Below are positions 1-8,921 of a DNA stretch of 28,173 bases, one piece after another. The position numbers and the translations under genes are program-made. Positions within the stretch are counted from its first letter, which is position 1. Every line of letters begins with the position of its first letter. Source of the DNA: Hysterium pulicare CBS 123377. Lineage: Eukaryota; Ascomycota; Dothideomycetes; Hysteriales; Hysteriaceae. Below the pieces are notes generated by a model. The model did not search any database. It worked only from the letters and a program-made list of their open reading frames with translations, and had not been told where the DNA came from. Location: positions 1-28,173 of the forward strand of contig AJFK01000264.1 of the NCBI GenBank assembly GCA_000467715.1. The letters are read 5' to 3'.

Positions 1-263
1 CTACTTCGCAGTATATTTCCCAATCTAGCAATCAACCCCAGTCACGATCACCAAAACTTCCCCCAAACCAACAATATGATGCCTAGTTTGCGAAGTTGAT
101 CGACGTAAGCAAATGACCAGCATGTGACACAGGTATAACAAAGCCGTGAGATATCTCTCTCGACTTCAAGTCCCCATCATCAGCAATCCTTACTTCAACA
201 AACCATCCACAATAGTGATATAAACCCATATAGATCTAATCGAAGGGCAAAAAGGAAGACACA
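1..263 (+). promoter_or_regulatory. Promoter and 5' leader of the SnoaL-like gene
   Basis: Non-coding sequence before the first gene. A TATA-like ATATAAA lies at 218-224, about 40 bases before the ATG at 264. No other ORF with coding character is visible. The 5' boundary is cut by the window edge, so further control elements may lie outside. Confidence 0.4.
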
Positions 264-820
264 ATGGACAACGCCCAGCTCCAGAAGTTCCTGCTAGATA
301 GGCAGGCGGCGCTGACACCCCACTTCGAATCCGGCTCCATAGACAAAATCCTCGACTTCTACGACCCCGACCTCTCATTCTCAGACCATGGTACCCCTTC
401 TCTCCCACCCTTCCCTCTCTATCTACATTCCCCTTTCCATCTTTCTCCAAAGCCCAATCTAACCCTCAAAAACACTCAGCATGGCACGCCACAAACCTCA
501 CCTTCCCCCAATTCAAAGCCTTTCTATCATCAACCTACAGCACCACCTCCCGCCTCCGAATGCAAACCCATGGCGTCCACGGCGCCTCCCCCGACTTCTG
601 TGTCTGGCAATGGACGCTTTCCGTAACGGCAGTCGTCGACGATCCCATCCGTGGGCTGGTTAAGGGGAAGGAGATTGTGCTTAGGGGGTGCTCGTTGCAT
701 TGGTGGAGGAAGAGGGAGGGAGCGAGTGGGGAGGCGGTTGGGGATTGGAGGATTGTGAGGGAGGAGGATTATGCTTGTGGTGCTGATGATGGGAAGGGGA
801 AGGATGGCGATGATGGTTAG
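264..820 (+). CDS. SnoaL/NTF2-like small protein
   Basis: Two exons, 264-390 and 480-820, join across an 89-bp intron (GT at 391, CAG ending at 479) to give 155 aa. The start is the first ATG after a TATA-like box. The N-terminus (MDNAQLQKFL...) is helical and is followed by a DFYDPDLSFSDH stretch and then AWHATNLTF after the junction. Alternating aromatic/hydrophobic strands follow (FCVWQWTLSV, IVLRGCSLHWW, DWRIVREEDYA). This helix-then-sheet order fits the cone-shaped NTF2/SnoaL fold common in small fungal proteins of unknown role. The family assignment rests on pattern, not on a catalytic motif. The C-terminus is a low-complexity Gly/Asp/Lys tail. No signal peptide is seen, so it is probably intracellular. 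Its 3' end faces the kinase gene (convergent). The sense strand changes from C-rich to strongly G-rich near 655. Confidence 0.72.
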
Positions 821-1363
821 GGGTTAAAGCGGGTTTAGGATTGAGTGAGGTGGGGTGGGTATGGAAGTATTGTGAGGGTGTTCAAATGGTGGAGGCTTTT
901 GAGATGTGGGTAGAACTGATTAGGAGATTGCCGCATTGAGGGCAATGACGATGGTTTCAATGGTAAAAGATGCATGGCTTCGGTAGACGAGGAGCTTCAG
1001 TAGAAGTAAAGGACGAGCCGTGGAATGTGAAATCAAGAAGTTTATCGAAATCCCCAATGCAATGATACTCATTTCTACTGTACAACGATGGAACTCATCA
1101 CAACAGCACCGACCAAAAAAGATATCCATAACATGCATACATGACCGATCAATCCTCAAAAAGAAATGCTTGTATACTCACTCCGGCGGTGATGCTTCAT
1201 ACTGATTTAAGTACGCCATGATTCCACCAGTCTACCTTTCATTACTCATGGCCCGTGTGGATCAGCAAACAGATGAAAATGTGGATCGAGATCGAAGCAA
1301 CCAGCGCTTGCGAGGACAAGGAATTGAAAGATAAAAGGTGGTGATGCCAAAGCGAAGAGGCAA
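821..1363. other. Convergent intergenic region
   Basis: This region lies between the 3' ends of the SnoaL-like gene (+) and the kinase gene (-). It must hold both 3' UTRs. I see no convincing ORF, RNA gene or repeat. The first 100 bases continue the G-rich sense strand of the upstream gene. Confidence 0.6.
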
Positions 1364-3481
1364 CTAGAAGATGGTGCCGTACGATTCGTCAACCACAGGA
1401 AGCACTTTTCGAGGACTAGATGGTTTTCCATTCTCATCCGTAGCAGGTTTGCGGTGCCTGCTCAACTGTTAGCTTGGTCCTTGCATTGTAGTCAAAAGAC
1501 AAACCTAAAGGTGAACCCAACAAACAAACTCTTCTTCATCTTCTCACCACGCTCAGCCAAATTCTCAAGCGCGACTTGCTTCTCATGCACCTCCTTATAT
1601 TTCGCCATATCCGCTTCGCTGCTGAAATCATCAAAGTATCCGGCATCGGTCTCGCTGTCCAACTCCGGAACGAAGGGCGCACGTTGCTCTCGAAGCTTCT
1701 CCCAGTCGACTTCTGCGAAGTATTGATGTGCGTGGATCTCGGAGATTCCCCTGAATCTGCTCGTCTTGGAGGCTACAAGGCGTGTGATAAGGTCCCAGGT
1801 ACGCTTGCTGAGGAAATAGGATGGGTCTTCGTAGACGGGTTTCCGAAGAACCTTCTTCCAATTCTTCAAGTTGTGCCAGGTTTCGTCAACAGAGGCACCG
1901 GCGAAAGGAGGGTATCCAGCGAGCGCTTCGAATAACATGCAACCTAAACTCCAGTAATCAACTGTGAAGTCATATTCTGTTCCTTGGAGCACCTCTGGAG
2001 CCATGTAGTCTGGGCTGCCCACAATACTCTTGGCATAGTTGACGTCGCGTTCTCGCAAGGACCTGTAATTCTCTCGACGCTCGGCAGCCGATCGTTCCTC
2101 CATAGGTACACCAAACGGTGAGTCCACATTTCCAACCGACTCGAGTTTGACCCGCATGGATTCGATTTTAGCAGGAGCGAGCATGCCGGCTGCAAGGCCG
2201 AAGTCGGTGAGTTTCACATGCCCAGTACCATCGATGAGGAAATTCTCAGGCTTGAGATCACGGTGAATATAACCGAGTTGGTGAAGGGAATCGACGCAAG
2301 AGAACATCTCGGCAATGTAGAAGCGAGCGTGACGGTTGTGAAGGACGCCGGTATTGTTGAGGAGTGTTCGGAAGTCCCCACCCGGAACGTACTCCTATCT
2401 CCAGTCAGTCATGGTATCTAAATTGACTTATCTCATAGTACACACCATTGCAAGATAGATACTCTTGTCGTCTTGGAAGGCATACAATAGCCTCACAAGC
2501 CATTCACTCTTCGCATTTGTCAAGATGTCCCTCTCCGTCAAGACGTGCCGAATCTCGTCCAATTTGAACAACAATTTCTTGCTCATGATCTTGAGAGCGC
2601 ACACTTCCCGAGTATCCTTCTTCTGTGCCAAATATACCTGGCCATATCCTCCTTGCCCGACTTGTGTGAGAATCTGGAAGTCGTGCTGCCTTAGCCGAGT
2701 TCGTCTCGTTCGTAGTTTGACTCGTTCTCGACCGAGGTATGTGGCAAGTGCTTCATTGTATTCATTGTCTGGAGTGGCAGGGGGTGGAGGGTTGTGGGCG
2801 TGGAATTGGGCTGTTCGGGTTTGTCGGCCATGAACGTAGCTGAGGAGGTCATAGTAGTGGTCAAGAAAATCTAATAAGTCAGCTCCAGTATGAGTACAAA
2901 TTGAGTGCCAACTTACAAAGCTGGGTGACATTCGCTAATCTCTTGACAGAAGGCTTTCGCGCCTTTTCAAGTTCCTCAGCGGTGAGACGGGTTGTAGCAT
3001 GACGTCGTTCTGTTTCCCGAGTCTTGTAAGGTTCTTGACGAGAAGCGGCAGCATGAGTGATGTAGCTGGTCTCCTTTTGCATCTGCGGACGGACACCCGG
3101 TGGTGTGTTCTCTTTATTAGACTTTCGTGTTGGGCTTCCGGGACCAATGGCAGTCAGATCTTGACCTGAGTAGTCGATGTCATCGGGAGCTTGCACATTG
3201 GCCTTGTTTGGTGAGGTTGGTGTTTGCGGTCCTCGTCCAGACTTCGAGGGTGATCCCATAGTCGGAAACAATTTCATGGCATTCTCGAAGACGTTTGGCA
3301 AGTCGAAAGCACCGGGAGGCTGCTTATGTTTACTCGGACTGCCCTGCGGAGTCTGCTGCGGGCTGATGAAGGGCTCGTGCCCAGGAGTAGATGGACGATC
3401 AGCCATATCGTTGCTTGAGCAAGTGTGGAGCGGAGGAGGAATTGGTAGGTGGAAGCTCTGTCTCTCTGGATTTGCTGTCAT
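1364..3481 (-). CDS. sidB: Dbf2/Sid2-type NDR-family protein kinase (septation/mitotic exit)
   Basis: Four exons on the minus strand, 3481-2917, 2870-2446, 2394-1505 and 1457-1364, encode 657 aa. All three introns (46, 51 and 47 bp) have GT/AG ends and keep frame. Residues 1-180 are Pro/Ser-rich and disordered. The YFLDHYYDLL segment near 189-208 is the Mob-binding region that separates Dbf2/Sid2 from Cot1/Orb6 kinases. The kinase domain starts near 253, with glycine loop GQGGYG 260-265, Lys282, HRD 374-376 and DFG 394-396. A long insert precedes the activation segment SIVGSPDY, and APE follows. The hydrophobic motif FVGFTF is at 621-626 with its Thr625 phospho-site position. In fungi this kinase acts with Mob1 at spindle poles and the septum, downstream of the Cdc7-like (SepH) and Sid1/Cdc14 SIN/MEN kinases. 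The last intron splits the Arg codon just after the hydrophobic motif, so the last 30 residues come from a short exon. An internal Met26 could be an alternative start. Confidence 0.93.
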
Positions 3482-4204
3482 GATGAATTGAAAGTCGTCG
3501 AGGAACAGTGCCCCCGACGGAAGGAGCGAACGAAGCTGCTTTGAGGACTAAAGATGCGCGGGATGCAAGATGCAGTGTATTTATTACAGGTGCAGTGATC
3601 TTCAGTTGGGCCGACAAGGGAGAAAGGGAGTGGAGATGTTGGTGTTATTGCATGCGCAGCTGTTGTGCTGGATTCCAGTCCATGAATGGCGGGGTGACAA
3701 CAAAAACAATGCCAAGCCGCCTTGTCTGGTGTTGATTGGCCCACCACGCTATATTCGTCCCACCTATGACATCCATCCTCAAGTGGAGTAGGACGAAGCA
3801 ATTATTTCGGACTTGTTCACGGCCATTCATACTTGGTTGCTGATTGGTCACATATTGTTGAGGCACGCTCAACTCCTCAAATCGAAAGCGCTTCGATTTG
3901 CAAATCAAATGACGTAGTCGAAATATATTCAAATACATCTTTGATGCTGTGAGGATGCTCGACAATGCCAATGCCATCACATCCGATCTGTGGTTTATGG
4001 GGATGTTGATCAAAAGTTATGACACTTTCCTTCAGAAAGGCTTTCCCCAAACCATCAATGCACCGTTCCTATGCCCAGAGTCTGTCTCATAATGACTCCT
4101 TCAGGGCATTACTCGTGCGCCGTTCTCTCCAAATCTAGTTATGTCCAGCCGTTATAAGAACTCGGTCCATTTTCCATATATCCTTTCTTGATTGCCATGT
4201 CCTC
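3482..4204. promoter_or_regulatory. Upstream region of the kinase gene
   Basis: About 720 bases lie between the kinase ATG and the last open codons of the bromodomain locus; both genes are on the minus strand. Two CCAAT pentamers in kinase orientation (ATTGG on the plus strand at 3735-3739 and 3843-3847) lie about 255 and 365 bases before the ATG. They are candidate sites for the fungal CCAAT-binding (Hap/AnCF) complex. No clear TATA box and no credible ORF are present. Confidence 0.4.
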
Positions 4205-4590
4205 TCAGTCCCATTTCTCCTGATCGATGCCCAGAGTCGTCACACGAAGTTCCAGATTCGTTATGCGCTCGGAGATGCTGTTCAACATTTCAACATTTTC
4301 GAGGATCTTATCAAGGGTCTTCTAAATATGTTCCATTTGTTCGCTTGTTGGAACTGGGGAAATGGGTGAAATCGGCGTACTAGAATCTGTGGTATCCTGG
4401 GATACACGTCCTGCAGCTGCATGATGAGTTGATGTTCGAGGTTTCTACATCGCTGTTAGCACTGTTTTCGAATAGGGTATTGAAGGTCTCATACTTTGGT
4501 GGCCGACTCAACCAAATCGTTCCCTTCGACTGCATGCTTTCTTTTTGGGAGCCCTTCCTCAGCTGATTGCTGACCAGTGTTTCTTGCCAC
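4205..4590 (-). pseudogene. Coding-like extension of the bromodomain gene beyond in-frame TAG codons
   Basis: After the TAG at 4593-4591 the same frame continues for 32 codons (4590-4495). A textbook 50-bp intron follows (GTATGA at 4494, GCTAAC branch, TAG ending at 4445), and the frame then stays open for 40 more codons to a second TAG (4324-4322). Beyond that it is open again for 38 codons to a TGA at 4207-4205. The composition is coding-like: a basic LPKRKHAVEG stretch, KKPRTS at the splice junction, a Ser/Thr/Pro linker, and finally a heptad-like segment (KTLDKILENVEMLNSI) typical of a coiled coil. I infer that the gene once encoded bromodomain, basic linker and coiled coil, and that it is now shortened by nonsense codons or depends on read-through. 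Both TAGs could derive from CAG (CpA to TpA). Confidence 0.55.
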
Positions 4591-5172
4591 CTACTCCTCT
4601 TTCTGGGCCCACAGCTTCTCAAAACGACGATGCGACTCTTTCCCTATCTGGTGCATCTGATGGCTGACCGGCCAGAATAGAGAGCAGTTGTCAAAATAAA
4701 GAAGTATGTCATAGTGAAACTCTTGTGCATTCTCGTACTCCCCATTCTCCAGCTTGTCCATAGTAGTCATAAGGGTCATCAGTTTCTTGATCATTGCGAG
4801 ATACCTTGAATGATCCCGGTTTACAGCATCAGACACTACCGTAAAGCGAATCCAAGCTTCATCCAACATCTGCAAAAACAGCTTCTCGCAGAATTTAAGC
4901 TTAAGGAAGTTCTCCTCCTCTACCGAACCTTCGATGCTTATCCGAGGGATGTCTCTAAGCATCGGTATTGGCGTTACCTTCAGCCGTTGCAGTAGGATCT
5001 TGCCGTAAGAAAGACCCCGCTCGGGACCAGACGAGTCATCAGCTTTGTCTGGTCGGGTATTGCGTGGTGATGTCACAGTAGTAGGCGCAGTCGTAGCTAT
5101 CGCCAAGGAATGAGCCTTCGAAGCGCCCGAAGTAATCAAAGTGTCATCTCTCTTCGTTTCTGCAGTCATCAT
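4591..5172 (-). CDS. Degenerate Bdf1-type bromodomain protein
   Basis: A single exon encodes 193 aa from ATG-ATG at 5172. Residues 1-60 are Ser/Thr-rich. Residues 92-190 align by eye with the second bromodomain of fungal Bdf1/BET proteins: a LKFCEKLFLQMLDE first helix, YLAMIKKLMTLM in place of the usual Y..IIKKPMDL, KLENGEYENAQEF for the KL.NGQYE..KEF region, DNCSLFWP for .NC..FNP, and FEKLWAQK for the closing FE..WAQK. Two key features are lost. The Pro of the PMDL shelf is Leu131, and the acetyl-lysine-binding Asn of FNP is Trp167. The fold probably survives, but normal acetyl-histone reading should not. Bdf1 itself carries two bromodomains and an ET domain; here only one bromodomain remains, so this looks like a diverged duplicate rather than Bdf1. 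The frame continues past the stop (see 4205-4590). The RING gene lies upstream on the same strand. Confidence 0.75.
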   Translation of the reverse strand: MMTAETKRDDTLITSGASKAHSLAIATTAPTTVTSPRNTRPDKADDSSGPERGLSYGKILLQRLKVTPIPMLRDIPRISIEGSVEEENFLKLKFCEKLFLQMLDEAWIRFTVVSDAVNRDHSRYLAMIKKLMTLMTTMDKLENGEYENAQEFHYDILLYFDNCSLFWPVSHQMHQIGKESHRRFEKLWAQKEE

Positions 5173-6126
5173 GAACTTGCTAATTGAAATGTCATACGTT
5201 GTGTCAGCCCAAAATACCCCAAGAATAATCCATCAAAGGTGACTACTGCTCAATAAAAGAATACCGCCCGACCACTGAGCCTCAACACTATAATCGACAG
5301 TTGCAGGGACGGAAGAGGGCTTTCGCTCGCAACACGCAGTAGCCACAGTCACGAACGGAAGGAAGTTGGACGAAGTGAAGCTTAAGTATGTCGAAACAAA
5401 AACTGAACGTAAACAAGGGAAGGAGTGCACAGAAAGTCGGGCGAGGTTGGGGACAGTATATGAGGTAGGAGTGACGAGAAAAAGTGACCTCTCACTCCTC
5501 ATAAATTAGCAAAGAGACGCGCCCGCATAGCTGACTATGAAATGTAGACGAGAAGAAGCGAGACGCGATTACACTCGAGATTTACACAAATTGCAGGGTT
5601 AATATTAAAGCAATGCATCTTATTCTGCTGTATCCAAACGTATAGAAAATGCAATGCCGCATGACCCGTAACGTCCGATGTTGTTATGCCACAGTCATGA
5701 TTTGTATGATAAAGTGATGGTGCAATGGGGAATCGTGTAATCATACACAATGAAATGACAGAAAGAAAGCCGGCAACAACACCGACGCCAATAAGTAATG
5801 ACTTGTGGGGAGCCAAGAGCTAGAAAAAGCTCACCGAGACAACAGACCCTTTGGACATGTAACTGCTGGTCATCTTCTTCTCCTTCAGCTAGGGCCATCC
5901 ACCTTCATTCTCGGACTGATACGACGTCATATTCTCAATAAACCACCACCATTAAGTCTCCCCGCCTAGAGTGCATCTCACTCCTTCATTATTGTTGATT
6001 GCTGAAAGTGTATTCGCGCATGTCGAAAAGGTCCTCCAACTGTGCAATCCTATCCTCAGATGATACGCATGAAGCTAATCTTGGGATCTGCTTCAGAGGT
6101 TGACGGAAGTAATCTCTTTCATTCGC
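5173..6126. other. Intergenic region between the RING gene and the bromodomain gene
   Basis: This region holds the 3' side of the RING gene and the promoter of the bromodomain gene, both on the minus strand. The first 135 bases after the RING stop (6126-5992) stay open in the RING frame (reported separately). A hydrophobic stretch is encoded around 5800-5730 on the minus strand, but it has no ATG start. No TATA box or repeat stands out. Confidence 0.4.
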
Positions 6127-7590
6127 TCAACGACCGAGTCGTGGAGGCGGTGACGAAGGGATTCTAGGTGGCGGTATCGGGATTCCGAGCTCCTCAAGCT
6201 CTCGTCGCAAATAATCAGGGAGTTCCTCCATCGAGTTCTGATTGGCCTCCCTCAGTCGGTTGATCCGCTCCCGGATAGCTCCGAACATCGCCATGTCCAT
6301 TCCGGCTCCCACTCCGCCACTCATCCTCGTCGGTTTCTCGATCAGGACTTTCCGGCACATCGGACATGAAACCTTCATTTTCTCATCCTTGCGGCAGGGT
6401 TCGAACCAGGTGTGGATGCACTGCTCTCCGAAGATATGTTTACAGGGCAGCTCAACAGCAACTTCTTCGTTCTCGGTCGGCGCAACATACCTATCTGAGT
6501 AGTCCTTTTGACAGATCTCACAGGTGGTCGATGTGCCCTCTGGAAGCTGGGAAGGCAACATTCGTCGTAATTCATCTTTCAACTTCTGAACCTGCGCTTC
6601 AGGGAGAACATTTCTGTGACTGCCGGAATAAGCCCTGAATTGACGGCGTCTCCTATTTCTTGCGATAGCTTCGTTCTCGTCTTCATCTCGGGACATGGAA
6701 GTATCCAGGTCCATGGCGAATCTTGCATACGACCGTCGTTGTGTATATCTTGGGGGAGAAGAGCTCCGATCAGGACGATCCAGAGTTCTAGAGGGAGCGC
6801 CTCTAAATGAGACAATAGATTCAGCTCTGACGGAAGGCGGTCTTCCAAGTGAAGACTGTCGTTCACGACGCTCTTGATATCTGTGACGGGCAGCCGCAAT
6901 ATAAGAAGCAGAAAAGGGCTCTTCAGACGGTCTTGAACTACCTGCTCGGGCTCTTGTCGCTGCATTGGGTAGCGCAGGGTTTGGTCGAGGGCTCATACCT
7001 TGTGAGAACGGAGTAGGTGAATACCAAAATGAGTCGTTCCTCGGGACAGCCAGAACAGGCGGACCTTGAAACTGTGGGTGGTGTGGTTGAGATAAGCTCA
7101 TGAAAGGACCAAAAGGTTCGTTGGAATAGAATTGACCATCGTAGCTTGGACCATGATGTGACTCCGGGGTTGGTGTTGGAGGCCCGGCATAGGGCATCGG
7201 CCGACCATAAAAGGGTTGAGCCAGATGCGAAGTTGGCAGATTATGACTGAAGTATCCGTTCGTGTTCGGCGGCATAGGAGGTACGTGAGCCGGGTGCTGG
7301 TAGCCTGGATTGAAACGTGGATATGGCGATTGAGGTGGTATTGAATTGAACCTTTCAGAACTAGGGCCGTCCATACTCCACTGTCCGAAATCTCTCATAG
7401 AATCAAGGGCCGAGGGCAGGGGAAAGTCGTGTGGAGGTTCGCTGATTGCGTATGTGTCCTCATGATCCGCTTGGAAAGCGTTCTCCTCCGTTTCCTGATC
7501 CTGGGACATGCTTGGAGGACTGGAGGGAATTAAAGCCGCTTCATCATTGGAAGTTTGTCCGGTGGAATTCGGAGGCCACTGCCCCGACAT
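6127..7590 (-). CDS. RING-finger protein, putative E3 ubiquitin ligase
   Basis: Intronless, 487 aa. The start is the ATG at 7590-7588; the frame is open further upstream but without an earlier ATG. Residues 1-330 are low-complexity and rich in Pro, Ser, Arg and aromatic residues, probably disordered. A helix, VQKLKDELRRML, precedes the RING. Ligands are C357, C360, C383, H385, C391, C409 and C412, followed by a conserved-looking Trp after CIH. The fifth ligand position (388) is Gly, giving CKHIFGEQC. This H.FG..C variant is seen in other fungal RING proteins and does not by itself mean loss of fold. After the RING come a Gly/Met-rich patch, a charged helix (ELPDYLRRELEELG) and a Pro-rich end. 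No transmembrane segment is seen. The likely role is E2-dependent ubiquitin transfer; the substrate is unknown. It is divergent from the fumarase gene, which starts 1.3 kb away. Confidence 0.85.
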   Translation of the reverse strand: MSGQWPPNSTGQTSNDEAALIPSSPPSMSQDQETEENAFQADHEDTYAISEPPHDFPLPSALDSMRDFGQWSMDGPSSERFNSIPPQSPYPRFNPGYQHPAHVPPMPPNTNGYFSHNLPTSHLAQPFYGRPMPYAGPPTPTPESHHGPSYDGQFYSNEPFGPFMSLSQPHHPQFQGPPVLAVPRNDSFWYSPTPFSQGMSPRPNPALPNAATRARAGSSRPSEEPFSASYIAAARHRYQERRERQSSLGRPPSVRAESIVSFRGAPSRTLDRPDRSSSPPRYTQRRSYARFAMDLDTSMSRDEDENEAIARNRRRRQFRAYSGSHRNVLPEAQVQKLKDELRRMLPSQLPEGTSTTCEICQKDYSDRYVAPTENEEVAVELPCKHIFGEQCIHTWFEPCRKDEKMKVSCPMCRKVLIEKPTRMSGGVGAGMDMAMFGAIRERINRLREANQNSMEELPDYLRRELEELGIPIPPPRIPSSPPPRLGR

Positions 7591-8921
7591 TTCTTTGCTG
7601 AGTGCGTCACCCAGCAAGGGAAGCGAGAAAGTTTGTCGAGAAGGTCACAATTCCAGTAGCAACAAGTTCTTTTCCGCTGTGGAGTGGTTGGGGTAGGCAG
7701 GGTCAGAAAGCGTAATCCGAGGCTGTCGTTGTTGAAATATCGCTCGACGACAGTCAGAAAGTGATTTGTCGGCCAGGCAGTCGAGCTCGGTGACGTTTGG
7801 CATGGGCGGAGGTGAACGGTGACAGCCGCCGGGTTGAATGGGATGTTGGTTACAGAGTTGGTGAAGGAGTGGAAAGCAGTCAAAGGCCCTGGAGAAGGAT
7901 GGTGGTGGAGGTTCTTCGAGACGGAGAAGAAGTCCTGACGAGGAGGGGCAATGATGAGTGAAAGTTAATCAAGCGTAAGGCTGAGGTCGAGATATAGAAT
8001 ACGTAGTCAGCTGGTCAAAGAACCGAGCGGGACAGTCGGTCTTCTGCAGGAGAAGTCGGGCTGGACGGTTGGTGGCCTCTGGAACTAAGACACAATATCA
8101 ATTTTCTATCGCGGTGGCAGACGCCGCCGTGTTTTGCAGCCCGAACAGGAAGGCTTGCCCAAGGTGATGAACGGCAGCGCGCGGAGGACCTGGACGCCGG
8201 TACAGTGTATGCGACGACGACTCACCCTAAAAGGCCTCAAGCAGGCTTTACCGCCCACTCCAACAAGTCAACGTTGGCGAGGGTTGAAACGTTGGCGACG
8301 AGGCCCTCTTCCTCCGGTCTTAGAAGCCTGCTGTGCATTAACTGCGGGGTGTCGAGCGGCCTTTGTGCACGCCTAGACTGCACAAGAGGCTGAGAGCATG
8401 GCGGCGTTGAGCCTGTGCCAAGCGGAAGTACAGTGTACTGTTGATTCCAGTGAGAAATCATGATAGCCATTCCGTCAGATAGACCAGAGACTATATCGGT
8501 TCTCTGCGAGTCTCATGGTGATGCAATTCACAGCTTTCTCCCTCACCAGTCCGAGACTAGCCCTACCAAAACGGGTAAACCATAGTTCCCTGGGAGATAT
8601 GCCTGGGACTGCTCTGCACTTTCACAAACTGAGTCGATACATGCGGAACGGAGCGAAAAGCTCTCCAGTGATGCTCGTCCATGAGAACGATAGTCGTGGT
8701 TTTGCGAGGGTTGAAAACTTTGGCACGCTATTCTGAGAGGAGAGTCGCTCTCCTAAACCTGCCGATGCGCTTCCCGACTCGCGCCGACCTCAAAGCCCTA
8801 TAAACAACTCCCAAATTTTTCCTCATTTGCCGGAGGTCATCGTTCGCTGCATTGTCCTGGTCCTCGATAGAGGTTCAATCACTCCTCTTCCATCCGATTG
8901 TAATCGACCAAAGATCCAGCC
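7591..8921. promoter_or_regulatory. Divergent promoter region of the RING gene and fumarase
   Basis: 1.33 kb lies between two divergent ATGs. TATAAA at 8799-8804 lies about 120 bases before the fumarase start and is its probable TATA element. No upstream ATG lies between it and the fumarase start. The central part (8270-8720) carries a short composite repeat (separate entry). The short ORFs here have atypical composition (Arg/Trp/Cys-rich on both strands), and I do not accept them as genes. Confidence 0.45.
8270..8725. repeat. Short composite repeat in the divergent promoter
   Basis: AACGTTGGCGA occurs twice, at 8270-8280 and 8288-8298. The 13-mer GCGAGGGTTGAAA at 8277-8289 recurs exactly at 8704-8716, followed in both cases by a similar TTGGC-containing stretch. 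The spacing between the two copies is 427 bases. It may be a protein-binding motif or chance. Confidence 0.4.

Noticed and set aside
3478-4013. Minus-strand ORFs upstream of the kinase ATG
   Set aside because: They overlap each other in different frames, have no kinase-family N-terminal pattern and do not splice cleanly to exon 1.
4380-4622. Alternative minus-strand frame of 80 codons downstream of the bromodomain
   Set aside because: It would need a weak GTGGGC donor inside conserved bromodomain helix sequence, and it reads through a near-perfect intron; the frame with the KRK/KKPR patches and coiled coil is more convincing.
5535-5816. Minus-strand ORF with a transmembrane-like segment (LLIGVGVVAGFLSVISL)
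   Set aside because: The frame opens with TTG after an in-frame stop, has no ATG before the hydrophobic segment and no acceptable intron to supply one; the second half has no coding character.
6385-6405. GGTTCGAACC, reminiscent of a tRNA T-arm
   Set aside because: It lies inside the RING-domain coding sequence, and no acceptor, D or anticodon arms can be drawn around it.
8134-8736. Plus-strand ORFs of 60-80 codons upstream of fumarase
   Set aside because: Composition is Arg/Trp/Cys-rich, two frames overlap without preference, and no domain pattern or splice signals appear.
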